Part shown: piece after piece, positions 1 to 8,242 of the stretch
Layout: every line of letters starts with the position of its first letter
Numbering within the stretch: the stretch's first letter is position 1
Source of the DNA: Nocardia sp. alder85J
GTDB taxonomy: Bacteria; Actinomycetota; Actinomycetes; Mycobacteriales; Mycobacteriaceae
DNA: 64,000 bases
Assembly (NCBI RefSeq): GCF_020176955.2
Contig: NZ_JAIUCZ020000015.1
Location: 62,001 to 126,000, forward strand
Direction: 5' to 3'
Notes under the pieces: generated by a model
Database searches by the model: none
Told to the model about the DNA's origin: nothing
The model's input: the letters and a program-made list of their open reading frames with translations, nothing else
Position numbers and translations under genes: made by a program

Positions 1-68
1 TAGGGATCGGCGATGAGATCGACATCGTACGGATCGAAGTGCACGTCGCTCGGGGCGGTGATCGTCAC
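1..68 (-). CDS. Cytochrome P450, N-terminal fragment cut by the window edge
   Basis: Only the first 22 codons are inside the window. A GTG at 66-68 opens MTITAPSDVHFDPYDVD and continues LIADPY, the usual start of soluble bacterial class I P450s (FDPYD followed by DPYP). A purine-rich GAAAGG lies about nine bases upstream of the GTG. Catalytic parts lie off the left edge, so substrate and subfamily cannot be judged. The gene is divergent from the LacI-type regulator that starts at 232, with 163 bases between the two starts and a perfect 12-bp palindrome inside that gap, which suggests the regulator controls this P450. Confidence 0.75.
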   Translation of the reverse strand, partial: MTITAPSDVHFDPYDVDLIADP

Positions 69-131
69 GGAACTTCGCCTTTCAACTTTCTGAAGTCACA
101 CCGTCGCGTAACTCCCTGCTCGCCGGACAGC

Positions 132-143
132 TTACGCGCGTAA
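132..143. promoter_or_regulatory. Candidate LacI-type operator
   Basis: TTACGCGCGTAA is a perfect 12-bp palindrome centred on CpG, the centre expected of LacI-family operators. It sits in the gap between the divergent P450 (start 68) and the LacI-type gene (start 232). The site is visible in the sequence; binding by the neighbouring regulator is inference. Confidence 0.5.
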
Positions 144-231
144 ATAGCGATCCGCGGGCACACCGGGGAATCCGTATGGGGCATTATTGGCGAGGCGTAG
201 TCGGTGCGGGCTGATCGGAGGTGTGGCAGCG

Positions 232-1209
232 ATGAGCCGGTCCGATCGGCCCACGAAGGCCGATGTGGCGCGCCTGGCGAAGGTGTCCACGGCGACGGTC
301 AGCTATGTGCTCAACGACGCCAAAGGTGTCAGTATCTCGGCGCAGACGCGCGAGACGGTGCAGCGCGCGGCGCGGCAACTGGGCTACCGGCCCAATCTGG
401 CGGCTCGCAACCTCGCCCGCGGCGGCAGCGGTGTGGTGCTCTACATCGTGCCCCGGGTTGCCCTGGGAGAGTTGGTGATCGAGGTCGGCAGCGGGATGAC
501 GACGGCGCTGGCCCGGCACGGCGTGATGTCGCTGGTGGTGTTCGAGACCGAGGACGACCGGCAGGTCGGCGAGGCCCTGTCCTCCTTCGATCCGGTGGCG
601 GTGACCAGTGTCTTCCCGCTCAGCGGCGGCGCGCTGGCCGCGGTGGAGGCGGCCGGGGTGCCGCGATTCCACCTGGGCAGCAGCGAATTGCAGTCCGTGG
701 GCCAGTTGCATCTGCTGACCGGCGAGATGCGGGTGGACCACCTGGTCGAACGCGGCCACCGGCAACTCGCGTTCGCCTACACCGAATCGCCGAAATGGCG
801 TCCGCTGGGCGACTATTGGCTGACCGGGCTCGAGGCGGCCGCCCGCGCCCGCGACCTGCCCGACCTGCGCGTGGCCACCGTGCGCCCGCACGATGCCGCC
901 GCCACCGTCACCGGCTGGGTCGAGGCCGGCGTCACCGCGGTCTGCGCGCAGAACGACGAGACGGCCTTCGTGGTCCAGCACGGCATCCGCGAGGCGGGCC
1001 TGCGCTGCCCCGAGGATCTCGCGGTGATGGGGGTGGACGCCATCCCGCTCGGCGAGGTCGCGGCCCCACCCTTGACGACCGTGGCCTTCGACGCCGATGT
1101 CATCGTCGAGATCGCCATCGCCGTCCTGCTCCGCTCACTGGGCTACCAGGTCCCGGACCCACCCCCGGACACCGGCCTGGCCCGGGTGATTGCCCGCCGC
1201 TCCACCTGA
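232..1209 (+). CDS. LacI-family transcriptional regulator
   Basis: This 325-residue protein has a LacI-type helix-turn-helix at about residues 8-55 (TKADVARLAKVSTATVSYVL, then the hinge-like GYRPN and AARNLARGG), followed by a periplasmic-binding-protein-like effector domain to the C-terminus, the standard architecture and length of the family. The ATG at 232 was chosen because CGGAGGTG lies upstream at 216-223; a TTG at 187 would add 15 residues in front of the HTH without a ribosome site. The effector is probably a sugar or small metabolite but cannot be read from the sequence. It is divergent from the edge P450 and tail-to-tail with the GH3 glycosidase, and may repress both the P450 and itself through the palindrome at 132-143. 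Confidence 0.88.
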   Translation: MSRSDRPTKADVARLAKVSTATVSYVLNDAKGVSISAQTRETVQRAARQLGYRPNLAARNLARGGSGVVLYIVPRVALGELVIEVGSGMTTALARHGVMSLVVFETEDDRQVGEALSSFDPVAVTSVFPLSGGALAAVEAAGVPRFHLGSSELQSVGQLHLLTGEMRVDHLVERGHRQLAFAYTESPKWRPLGDYWLTGLEAAARARDLPDLRVATVRPHDAAATVTGWVEAGVTAVCAQNDETAFVVQHGIREAGLRCPEDLAVMGVDAIPLGEVAAPPLTTVAFDADVIVEIAIAVLLRSLGYQVPDPPPDTGLARVIARRST

Positions 1210-1276
1210 TCCGGGGGCGGGTGATCTCGGCGTCGGCGGGACAGCGTGCCGAGAGAGACGGCCGGCCGCGCGGCGT

Positions 1277-3502
1277 TCAGTCCGGTGTGCCCACCGCCTT
1301 CGCGATCTGTTCCACCAGATCGGGGCCGTCGCCACCGGCGAACGAGGCCAGCATGCCCAGCGGGATCGACAGCATCATGCGGGCCAGATCCATGCCGAGT
1401 GCTGTCTGTTCGCCGCCGGCGGGCATCATCTGCTGCAACAGCGGCACCACCATGGCGGCCGCGGCGGGGTCGGCGAGCACCTCGCCGAGGGTGGTGTCCT
1501 CGCCGATGCTCAGCGGCACGGTATCGCCGATGACGGTGACGGTGCCGCGCAACCGGAGGTCGGCGCTGGAGGCCGCGGCCACGATCTCGTAGTCGCCGGA
1601 CTCCAGCAGCCACGACTCGGTGCGAATGTCCCAGTAGCACAGGTCTTCCCGGCGCAGCAGGACCGCGACGTCCGCGGTCTCGCCCGGTTCCAGGGTGATC
1701 TCGGCGAAGCCCTTCAGTTCCCGCACCGCGCGGGTGATCGCCGAACCCGGCAGGCCGGCGTAGAACTGCACGACCTCGCGCCCGGTCCGGGAGCCGGTGT
1801 TGGTGACGGCCACGGTCGCGGTGAGGCCGGCGCCGGTGGTGGTCAGCCGCAGGTCGGAGTATTCGAAGCTGGTGTAGGACAAGCCGTGTCCGAACGGGAA
1901 CGTGACCTCGATCGCGCGCGCGTCGTACCAGCGGTACCCGACGAACAGCCCTTCCGCGTACCGGGTGTGTGAGAACTCGCCTGGAAACTCGAGATAGGAC
2001 GGGACATCCTCGAGCCGTGCGGGCACCGTCTCGGCCACCTTGCCGGAGGGATTGACGACGCCGTAGAGCACCTCGGCGATCGCGGTGCCGCCGGCCTGGC
2101 CGAGCAGGGCGCCGTCGAGGATCGCCGGGGCCAGTCGCGCCACCGGAGCCAGCCGCAGCACCCCGCCGTGCGACAGCACCACGACGGTGTCCGGTTGCAC
2201 GGCGGCGATCTCGCGGAGCAGGGTGAGCTGATCGGCGGGCAGTTCGATGTGGTCGCGGTCGAATCCCTCGGATTCCTGACCGGCCGCGACGCCCAGGAAC
2301 AGCACCGCCACCGACGCCGCGGCGGCGAGGTCGACGGCCTCGCGGCGCAGGGCCGCGGCGTCGCCGCCGCCGTCGGTGGTGAATCCGGTGGCGAACGGTA
2401 CCTCGGTCGCGGCCAGCCGCCGGATCTCGTCGAGCGGGATGTCCAGCCGGGTGGGGTTCACGTGGGAGCTGCCGCCGCCCTGATAGCGCGGGGTACGGGC
2501 GAATTCGCCGATCACCGCGACGGATCGGCCGGGGTCCAGCGGCAGCAGGGCGTTCTCGTTGCGCAGCAACACGATCGCGTGCGCGGCGATCCGCGCGGCG
2601 AGGGCGTGGTGCGCGTCCCGATCGACCGGGACGCCCGGCTGTGTGGCGATCCGCGCCGACAGTTCGCCGAGACGGCCCGCGGCCCGCGCGACGGTCGCGG
2701 CCGGTAGTTCCCCGGCCGCCACCGCGGCCACGATGCGCTCGTCGCCGCGCGGATCGGGGCCGGGCATCGCGAGATCCACCCCGGCCGCGAGTGCGGCGGG
2801 CCGGTTGCGCACCGCCCCCCAATCACTGACCACGGCCCCGGTGAAACCCCATTCCCCGCGCAGCACGTCGGTGAGCAGCCAGCGATCCTCGGAGACGCGA
2901 ACGCCGTTGAGCCGGTTGTAGGAACACATGATCGTCCAGGGCCGCGCGTCGCGGACGATGCGTTCGAAGCCGCGCAGGTAGATCTCGCGCAGGGTCCGCG
3001 GATCGATGTCGGAACTGGACCGCATCCGGTCGTTCTCGGCGTTGTTGGCGGCGAAATGTTTCACCGACGCGCCGGCGCCTTGTTCCTGTAGTCCGGTCAC
3101 CCACGCCGCGCCGAGCGCCCCCGTGAGGTGCGGATCCTCGGACAAGTACTCGAAGTTGCGGCCGCCGCGCGGGTCCCGCTTGATGTTGACTCCCGGGCCG
3201 AGCAGTACGCCGACGTTCTCGGCGCGGCATTCCCGGCCCAGTGCGGCGCCGACCTCCCGCGCGAGTGCGACGCTCCAGGTCTGGGCCAGTCCGACCGCGG
3301 GCGGGAAGCAGGTGGCCGGCACGCTCTCGCCGATACCGAGATGGTCGGTGGTCCCGGTCTGCTTCCGCAGGCCGTGCGGCCCGTCGTGCAGCGCGAACGC
3401 GGCCGCCGAGTCCAGCTGTTTCGTGGACCAGAACGATGCGCCGCTGGTCGCTGCGGCTTGCTGCGTGATCACGGGGTCCGGATCCGGCACCGTCGACGTC
3501 AT
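1277..3502 (-). CDS. Glycoside hydrolase family 3 beta-glycosidase
   Basis: This 741-residue protein has GH3 architecture: an N-terminal TIM-barrel domain with DGPHGLR (residues 40-46), KHFAANN (148-154) and the nucleophile motif VVSDWGA with Asp227, then the alpha/beta sandwich domain and a C-terminal fibronectin-III-like domain. GH3 enzymes of this type release terminal beta-linked sugars, often glucose, from oligosaccharides or glycosides. No signal peptide is visible, so it is probably cytoplasmic. The ATG at 3502 was chosen because GGGAGGAACGACC precedes it. It is divergent from the TetR gene at 3662, with an imperfect 25-bp dyad between them, so the TetR protein is the likely local regulator. 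The true sugar specificity cannot be decided here. Confidence 0.9.
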   Translation of the reverse strand: MTSTVPDPDPVITQQAAATSGASFWSTKQLDSAAAFALHDGPHGLRKQTGTTDHLGIGESVPATCFPPAVGLAQTWSVALAREVGAALGRECRAENVGVLLGPGVNIKRDPRGGRNFEYLSEDPHLTGALGAAWVTGLQEQGAGASVKHFAANNAENDRMRSSSDIDPRTLREIYLRGFERIVRDARPWTIMCSYNRLNGVRVSEDRWLLTDVLRGEWGFTGAVVSDWGAVRNRPAALAAGVDLAMPGPDPRGDERIVAAVAAGELPAATVARAAGRLGELSARIATQPGVPVDRDAHHALAARIAAHAIVLLRNENALLPLDPGRSVAVIGEFARTPRYQGGGSSHVNPTRLDIPLDEIRRLAATEVPFATGFTTDGGGDAAALRREAVDLAAAASVAVLFLGVAAGQESEGFDRDHIELPADQLTLLREIAAVQPDTVVVLSHGGVLRLAPVARLAPAILDGALLGQAGGTAIAEVLYGVVNPSGKVAETVPARLEDVPSYLEFPGEFSHTRYAEGLFVGYRWYDARAIEVTFPFGHGLSYTSFEYSDLRLTTTGAGLTATVAVTNTGSRTGREVVQFYAGLPGSAITRAVRELKGFAEITLEPGETADVAVLLRREDLCYWDIRTESWLLESGDYEIVAAASSADLRLRGTVTVIGDTVPLSIGEDTTLGEVLADPAAAAMVVPLLQQMMPAGGEQTALGMDLARMMLSIPLGMLASFAGGDGPDLVEQIAKAVGTPD

Positions 3503-3554
3503 GGTCGTTCCTCCCGACACTTCCCGGCACACCGTTGTGGCGCGACATTCGGAT

Positions 3555-3579
3555 GAAAACAGAATGGCATGCGGTTTTC
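3555..3579. promoter_or_regulatory. Imperfect 25-bp dyad, candidate TetR operator
   Basis: The site begins GAAAAC and ends GTTTTC with an ATGGCAT-like centre; only two base pairs and the central base break the symmetry. It lies between the divergent GH3 gene (start 3502) and the TetR gene (start 3662). Assignment as the TetR operator is inference from position and symmetry. Confidence 0.45.
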
Positions 3580-3661
3580 GGCGCGGCAAGCAACCGCCGG
3601 TCCGGAACTGCCGGATGTCCGGCGCCCGGGACCGGCTCCGGCGGCTCCGTACGATGCATCC

Positions 3662-4249
3662 ATGGCGAGTCGCGGTCCCTACAGCAAGGGTGTCGAGAAA
3701 CGGGCGGAGATCCTCGACACCGCGCTGGCGGTGGTCGCTCGCAACGGCTACGGCAAGGCGACGGTCAAGGAGATCGCCGAGGCGGTGGGACTGAGCCAGA
3801 ACGGCCTGCTGCACTATTTCGGTTCCAAGGACGCGTTGTTCACCGAAATCCTGCGCCGCCGTGACGAACTCGACCTGGCCACCTACGGCACGCCCGCCGT
3901 CGACATCGGCGCCCGGCTGGCGGATCTGGTCGCCCACAACGCCGGGGTACCGGGCCTGGTCGAGCTGTACACCCGGCTGACCGCGGAGGCCACCGAATCG
4001 GCGCACCCGTCCCACCCCTACGTCCGGGACCGCTACGAGTCGACCCGCGCACTCGGCCGCGCCGCGTTCGAGCAACTCCGCGACACCGGCGCGATCGCCC
4101 CCGGTCTCGATCCGCACCGGCTCTCGCCGTTGCTGTTCGCGGTCATCGACGGCTTACAGACCCAATGGCTGTACGACCGCGACATCGACATGCCCGCGCT
4201 GGTGCGGTATTTCCTCGAGCTGCTGGCAACCGCGCCCGCGCCGGACTGA
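3662..4249 (+). CDS. TetR-family regulator divergent from the GH3 gene
   Basis: This 195-residue protein has a clear N-terminal TetR helix-turn-helix (RAEILDTALAVVARNGYGKA, then TVKEIAEAVGLSQNGLLHYF and SKDALF, about residues 14-60) and an all-helical ligand-binding C-terminal domain. The ATG at 3662 gives a normal N-terminus of ten residues ahead of the first helix. It probably represses the divergent GH3 glycosidase and its own promoter through the dyad at 3555-3579. Its stop is separated by three bases from the stop of the converging TetR-like gene. The ligand is unknown; a sugar or glycoside is a reasonable guess from the neighbour only. Confidence 0.85.
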   Translation: MASRGPYSKGVEKRAEILDTALAVVARNGYGKATVKEIAEAVGLSQNGLLHYFGSKDALFTEILRRRDELDLATYGTPAVDIGARLADLVAHNAGVPGLVELYTRLTAEATESAHPSHPYVRDRYESTRALGRAAFEQLRDTGAIAPGLDPHRLSPLLFAVIDGLQTQWLYDRDIDMPALVRYFLELLATAPAPD

Positions 4250-4252
4250 CGC

Positions 4253-4741
4253 TCAGCGCCGGTCGAGGATTCGCCACACGACCTGCTCGCGGGCCCGGCC
4301 GTCGCGGGAGTCCGCGTAGCCGGTGCCCGCGTCGAACAGGGCGGCGGTGTAGATCGTCTCCAGGCGCGCGGCGACTGAGTCGTCGGGCTGCGGGCCCAGC
4401 GCTTCGGCGATGCGGTGCCGGATCTCCCCGGCGGTGCGGTCGCGCAGGTGCAGCACGTCGAGGGCATCCGATCGCAGGGTGCGGCGCACTCCCGTGCGCG
4501 GCGCGGAAGTCATCTGGCGCCACAGCAATTCGGAGATCTGCCGGGCAGCGGAGGCGAACTGCGCGGGCGCCGCCGTGAGGCTGATCCCCGCCTCGACGGC
4601 GAGGGCCTGCACCGTGAGACTCCCGAGGCCGGTGCGCGCGACGATCGTCCAGGCCGAGTCGAGTAGTACGCCGAGCAGTTCGGCGCGGTCCATCGGGGGA
4701 TCATCGGGCGGCGGACCGACGATGGACATTGGATCGGACAT
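4253..4741 (-). CDS. Short TetR-like regulator with an atypical recognition helix, probably leaderless
   Basis: This 162-residue protein keeps the first TetR helices (MDRAELLGVLLDSAWTIVAR, then TGLGSLTVQALAVEAGIS) and a short helical C-terminal domain. Where normal TetR proteins read like GSLYHHFPSKE it has LTAAPAQFASAARQ, so DNA recognition may differ or be lost. The start at 4741 has no ribosome site. Instead TAGCAT lies eight bases upstream of the ATG, as expected for a -10 box of a leaderless transcript, and the 16-bp block motif (4736-4751) overlaps the start codon. The same architecture recurs at the TetR gene starting at 8905. It is divergent from nothing immediate and converges on the TetR gene at 3662. 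Its role may be in control of the 4.7-16.1 kb catabolic block. Confidence 0.7.
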   Translation of the reverse strand: MSDPMSIVGPPPDDPPMDRAELLGVLLDSAWTIVARTGLGSLTVQALAVEAGISLTAAPAQFASAARQISELLWRQMTSAPRTGVRRTLRSDALDVLHLRDRTAGEIRHRIAEALGPQPDDSVAARLETIYTAALFDAGTGYADSRDGRAREQVVWRILDRR

Positions 4742-4763
4742 GTGTCCGAATGCTAGTCCAGAC
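4735..4763. promoter_or_regulatory. Block operator copy 1 (GGACATGTGTCCGAAT)
   Basis: GGACATGTGTCCGAAT at 4736-4751 overlaps the ATG of the short TetR-like gene; a further GTCCAGAC lies at 4756-4763. The same 16-mer, with one to a few changes, recurs in promoter gaps at 5966, 8167, 8900 and 14508. Confidence 0.6.
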
Positions 4764-4810
4764 GAGTGCGGGTGGCAAGGACTGTCAGGTCGGCTCGGGA
4801 GCCGGTGGCG

Positions 4811-5896
4811 CTACCGCGGCCGTGGCACCCGGATCACCCCGGGTGTGGTGACCAACGGCAGGTCGAGGGTGGTGCGGATGCCGGGGGCGGCGGCCACCAC
4901 GGCCGGGATCGCGTTCACGATGCGGCCCGCGGCGGCCACGATGGCGGCGTGGTTGTGATCACCCTTACGGCTGTTCGGGCAGATGTCGACCGCGTACGAC
5001 GGCTCGCCGGTGATCTCGATGCGATAGGACCCGCCCGGCTGGGCCGGCTGCGCCCACTGCGGGCACAGATCCTCGCGCAGGCGGGTGATGTGCTCGATCA
5101 CGATCGCCGGATGCCCGTCGACCATGCCGCACAGTTCGAAGCGCAGGGCCACCACGCCGCCCGCGGGTACGTGCCCGGCGGCGATGTCGAACGCCGCCGT
5201 GGCCGGGATCCGCTCGTAGTGCTCGGTGATGTTGTCCACGGTGACGCCGAGCCCCGCCGCGAGCATCCGGATGGACGGACCCCACGCGATGCTCAGCACG
5301 CCCGGCTGCAACAGCATCGGAATCTCGTCCAGCGGCTTGCCGAAACCCATGACGTCGAACATGACCTCGGCGCCGTCGTAGGTCGCGTAGTCGGCGATCT
5401 CCATGCAGCGGACCTGTTCGACGGTCTGGCAGGTGCCCGTCAATGCCAGCGGCAGTAGATCATTGGCGAACCCGGGATCGACGCCGGTGATGAACAGGCT
5501 CGAATTGCCCTGCCGCGCGGCCTCTTCGATCGGTGCGACGAATTTCGGCGGCAGCACCTGCCAGGGGTACATCAGCAGTCCCGGCGCCGAGCCGACGACG
5601 TGGACGCCGGCGGCCAGCAGCCGCCGCACGTCCTCGACCGCCTCCAGCAGCCGGGTGTCGCCCATCGCGCAGTACACCACCACCTCCGGCTCGGTCGCCA
5701 GCAGCGCGTCGAGATCGCCGACCGCCGTGATCCCGGTCGTGACCCCGAGTCCCGCGAGCTCCCCGGCATCGCGGCCGACCTTGGCGGGCGTCGAGACGCA
5801 GACGCCGGTCAGCTCGTAGCGCGGGCTCTCGATCAGGCCGGTCAGGGCCAGGCGGCCGACGTTGCCGGTGCCGACGTGGGCGACTCGGACGGACAT
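4811..5896 (-). CDS. DapB-like NAD(P)H-dependent dehydrogenase (amine dehydrogenase / dihydrodipicolinate reductase-like)
   Basis: This 361-residue protein has an N-terminal Rossmann fold (VRVAHVGTGNVGRLALTGLI, residues 3-22) and a C-terminal alpha/beta domain as in dihydrodipicolinate-reductase-like proteins, which actinobacteria carry in many copies within lipid and steroid catabolic loci. It is not the true lysine-pathway DapB, being about 100 residues too long and in the wrong context. The ATG at 5896 follows GAGGAGAATCC. It is divergent from the hydroxysteroid-dehydrogenase-like SDR at 6014, and the gap holds block operator copy 2, so it is probably co-regulated with the catabolic block. 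Substrate is unknown; a keto or imino intermediate of side-chain degradation is a guess. Confidence 0.8.
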   Translation of the reverse strand: MSVRVAHVGTGNVGRLALTGLIESPRYELTGVCVSTPAKVGRDAGELAGLGVTTGITAVGDLDALLATEPEVVVYCAMGDTRLLEAVEDVRRLLAAGVHVVGSAPGLLMYPWQVLPPKFVAPIEEAARQGNSSLFITGVDPGFANDLLPLALTGTCQTVEQVRCMEIADYATYDGAEVMFDVMGFGKPLDEIPMLLQPGVLSIAWGPSIRMLAAGLGVTVDNITEHYERIPATAAFDIAAGHVPAGGVVALRFELCGMVDGHPAIVIEHITRLREDLCPQWAQPAQPGGSYRIEITGEPSYAVDICPNSRKGDHNHAAIVAAAGRIVNAIPAVVAAAPGIRTTLDLPLVTTPGVIRVPRPR

Positions 5897-5965
5897 GGAT
5901 TCTCCTCGTGACGGGTGGATCGGCGCCCGGCGGGCAGCCTTGCGCCGGAGTCCGTTCAGATATCT

Positions 5966-5981
5966 GGACAGTAGTCTGGAT
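5966..5981. promoter_or_regulatory. Block operator copy 2 (GGACAGTAGTCTGGAT)
   Basis: This copy of the 16-bp motif lies in the 117-bp gap between the divergent DapB-like gene (start 5896) and the SDR (start 6014). It matches the copy at 14508 except for three central bases and the last base. Confidence 0.5.
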
Positions 5982-6013
5982 TGGCTTCCAGTCGGTATGT
6001 TAGCGTGCAGACC

Positions 6014-6751
6014 ATGGGACGAGTAGACGGCAAAGTGGCACTCATCAGTGGCGGCGCGCGCGGCATGGGCGCGGCGCACGCGGAGCTGCTCGTGGCCGAG
6101 GGAGCCAAGGTCGTCATCGGTGACGTCCTGGACGACGAAGGTAAGGCGGTCGCCGAGAAGCTCGGCGCCGCAGCGCGTTACGTACATCTGGATGTCACCG
6201 ATCCGGAGCAGTGGCAGGCCGCGGTGGCCGATGCGGTCGCCACCTACGGCCGGCTGAACGTGCTGGTGAACAATGCCGGCATCATCAACGGCGGACCGCT
6301 TCAGAAGTTCGATCTGGAGAAGTGGCGCCGGATCATCGACGTCAACCTCACCGGCACCTTCCTCGGCATGCGCGCGGTGGTCGACGCGATGACCGCCGCC
6401 GGCGGCGGCTCGATCATCAACGTGTCCTCGATCGAGGGCCTGCGCGGCGCGCCCTGGGCGCACGGCTACGTGGCCTCCAAATGGGCCGTGCGCGGTCTGG
6501 CCAAGTCCGCGGCGCTCGAGCTGGCCCCCCGCGGCATCCGGGTCAATTCGCTGCATCCGGGCCTGATCCGGACCCCGATGACCGAGCAGATCCCCGACGA
6601 TCTGGTGACCATCCCGCTGGGCCGGCCCGCGCAGCCGTCCGAGGTCGCGACCTTCGTGCTGTTCCTGGCCAGCGACGAGGCCTCCTACGCGACCGGTTCG
6701 GAGTTCGTGGTGGACGGCGGGCTCGTCACCGCCGTGCCGCACAAGGCCTGA
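6014..6751 (+). CDS. fabG3: 3-alpha/20-beta-hydroxysteroid dehydrogenase-like SDR (FabG3/Rv2002 type)
   Basis: This 245-residue classical short-chain dehydrogenase has the cofactor motif SGGARGMG (about residues 13-20), NNAG (about 87-90), the catalytic Ser in INVSSIEG, and YVASK. By recall the whole sequence tracks Mycobacterium tuberculosis Rv2002/FabG3, including EGAKVV, GDVLDDEGKAVA, ARYVHLDVT and the C-terminal TGSEFVVDGG. That enzyme oxidises and reduces 3-alpha or 20-beta hydroxyls of steroids with NAD(H). The ATG at 6014 is chosen because it sits at the family N-terminus. It is the sole plus-strand gene before a strong hairpin terminator and is divergent from the DapB-like gene across operator copy 2. 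A steroid or steroid-like substrate is inference. Confidence 0.85.
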   Translation: MGRVDGKVALISGGARGMGAAHAELLVAEGAKVVIGDVLDDEGKAVAEKLGAAARYVHLDVTDPEQWQAAVADAVATYGRLNVLVNNAGIINGGPLQKFDLEKWRRIIDVNLTGTFLGMRAVVDAMTAAGGGSIINVSSIEGLRGAPWAHGYVASKWAVRGLAKSAALELAPRGIRVNSLHPGLIRTPMTEQIPDDLVTIPLGRPAQPSEVATFVLFLASDEASYATGSEFVVDGGLVTAVPHKA

Positions 6752-6799
6752 GCGCGAACGCCTTTCGGCATCACCAGGGCCGGATGGGCCGGAGGTCGC

Positions 6800-6829
6800 A
6801 CGGCCCGGACGGATCTCCGTCCGGGCCGT
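6800..6829. terminator. Bidirectional hairpin terminator
   Basis: A perfect 14-bp inverted repeat (ACGGCCCGGACGGA and its complement) with a two-base loop lies between the converging SDR (end 6751) and P450 (end 6848). There is no long U-tract on either side, as is common in actinobacteria; the right side runs into TTGTCGTT. Confidence 0.8.
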
Positions 6830-6847
6830 TGTCGTTCCCGGGCCGGG

Positions 6848-8092
6848 TTATTCGTACCGGACCTGCCAGTGCTTGATGCCGTTGATCCAGCCCGACCGTA
6901 GCCGGCTCGGCGCCGACAGTTCGGTCAGATTCGGCATCACCTCGGCGATGGCGTCGAACATCAGGCCGATCTCCAGCCGCGCCAGGTTGGCCCCGATGCA
7001 GAAGTGCGCGCCGGTGCCGCCGAAGCCGAGATGCAGATTGGGATCGCGGGTGATGTCGAACCGGAACGGATCCTCGAAGGCGTCCTCGTCGAAATTGGCG
7101 GAGCTGTAGAACAATCCGACGCGATCACCCGCGCGGATGCGCTGCCCGCCGAGTTCGGTGTCCGCGGTGGCGGTGCGCTGGAACACGGTCACCGGGCTGG
7201 CCCAGCGCACGATCTCGTCCACCGCGGTGCGCGGCCGCTCCCGCTTGTACAGCTCCCACTGCTCGGGATTGTCGACGAATGCCTTCATGCCGTGCGTGAT
7301 GGCATTGCGGGTGGTCTCGTTTCCGGCCACCGCGAGCAGGATGACGAAGAAACCGAATTCCTCGGAAGCCAGTGCCTCACCGTCGATATCGGCGTGCACG
7401 AGCTGACTCACGATATCGCCGAGCGGTTCGGCGCGCCGCGCCTCGGCCATGTTCCAGGCGTAGCCGAGGATTTCCATCGATGCCCGCGCCGAGACCTCCG
7501 CCGTACTGGCGCCCCCGTATTCCGGGTCGTCGTAGTTGAGCATCTGATTGGACCACTCGAAAAGCTTGTGCCGGTCCTCCTGCGGGATGCCGATCAATTC
7601 GGCGATGGCCTGCAACGGCAGCTCACACGCCACCTGCTCGACGAAATCGCCGTGACCCTCGGTGCGGGCCGCGTGCACGATGGCGGCCGCGCGCTCGGCC
7701 AGGGCGGCCCGCAATCCCTCGACGGCCCGGGGGCTGAAGCCCTTGGCGACGATCCGCCGGATCTTGGTGTGCTTCGGCGGATCCATGTTGAGCAGCAGGG
7801 CGCCGGTGATCTCGATCTGCTCGGGGGTCACCTCGCCGGGCAGCCGGATGACGGTCCCCTTCCGGGACGCGGAGAACAATTCCGCGTTGCGCGAGACCTC
7901 CTTGATGTCCTCGTGTGTGGAGACGACCCAGTATCCTCCGTCGCGAAAACCGCCGGACTGTTCGTCGGTCTGCGGGTTCCACCACACCGGCGCGGTGCGG
8001 CGCAGTTCGGCGAATTCCCGAATCGGATTACGGGTCTCCCAGAGGGCCGGATCGGTGAAATCGAAGCCGGCGGGGATGGACGGAGCTGACAC
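6848..8092 (-). CDS. cyp125: Cytochrome P450, CYP125-like (steroid side-chain terminal hydroxylase type)
   Basis: This 414-residue P450 has the I-helix motif AVAGNETTR (residues 255-263), ExxR (EIVR, 293-296) and the haem loop GFGGTGAHFCIG with Cys365. Stretches such as PAGFDFTDPALW, GDFVEQVACELPLQAIAELI and the terminal RLRSGWINGIKHWQV closely resemble CYP125A1, which oxidises C26/C27 of cholest-4-en-3-one in mycobacteria and rhodococci. The GTG at 8092 was chosen because CAGGAGGAATGCA precedes it and the resulting N-terminus matches the family. It is the only gene of its minus-strand unit, with block operator copy 3 upstream at 8151-8182. It needs ferredoxin and reductase partners, which are not in the window. 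A CYP142-like role on the same substrate cannot be excluded. Confidence 0.88.
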   Translation of the reverse strand: MSAPSIPAGFDFTDPALWETRNPIREFAELRRTAPVWWNPQTDEQSGGFRDGGYWVVSTHEDIKEVSRNAELFSASRKGTVIRLPGEVTPEQIEITGALLLNMDPPKHTKIRRIVAKGFSPRAVEGLRAALAERAAAIVHAARTEGHGDFVEQVACELPLQAIAELIGIPQEDRHKLFEWSNQMLNYDDPEYGGASTAEVSARASMEILGYAWNMAEARRAEPLGDIVSQLVHADIDGEALASEEFGFFVILLAVAGNETTRNAITHGMKAFVDNPEQWELYKRERPRTAVDEIVRWASPVTVFQRTATADTELGGQRIRAGDRVGLFYSSANFDEDAFEDPFRFDITRDPNLHLGFGGTGAHFCIGANLARLEIGLMFDAIAEVMPNLTELSAPSRLRSGWINGIKHWQVRYE

Positions 8093-8150
8093 TGCATTCC
8101 TCCTGACAGGACTGACGTCCTCGCGGACCGGAGAATCCTTTCCGTATGGC

Positions 8151-8182
8151 TGTCCAGACACATCATGGACATCTGTCTGGAC
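8151..8182. promoter_or_regulatory. Block operator copy 3 with a 9-bp inverted repeat
   Basis: GTCCAGACA (8152-8160) and TGTCTGGAC (8174-8182) form a perfect inverted repeat with a 13-base spacer; the right part contains the 16-mer GGACATCTGTCTGGAC (8167-8182). The site lies about 60-90 bases upstream of the CYP125-like start. Confidence 0.6.
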
Positions 8183-8242
8183 GCTACTATGAATGAGATC
8201 CCCTCGACAAGCCTCACGGTGGGAGCGAAGCCCGCACAACCA

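Noticed and set aside
4811..5896. Lysine-pathway dihydrodipicolinate reductase
   Set aside because: The protein is about 100 residues longer than DapB and lies in a lipid catabolic block; only the fold is shared.
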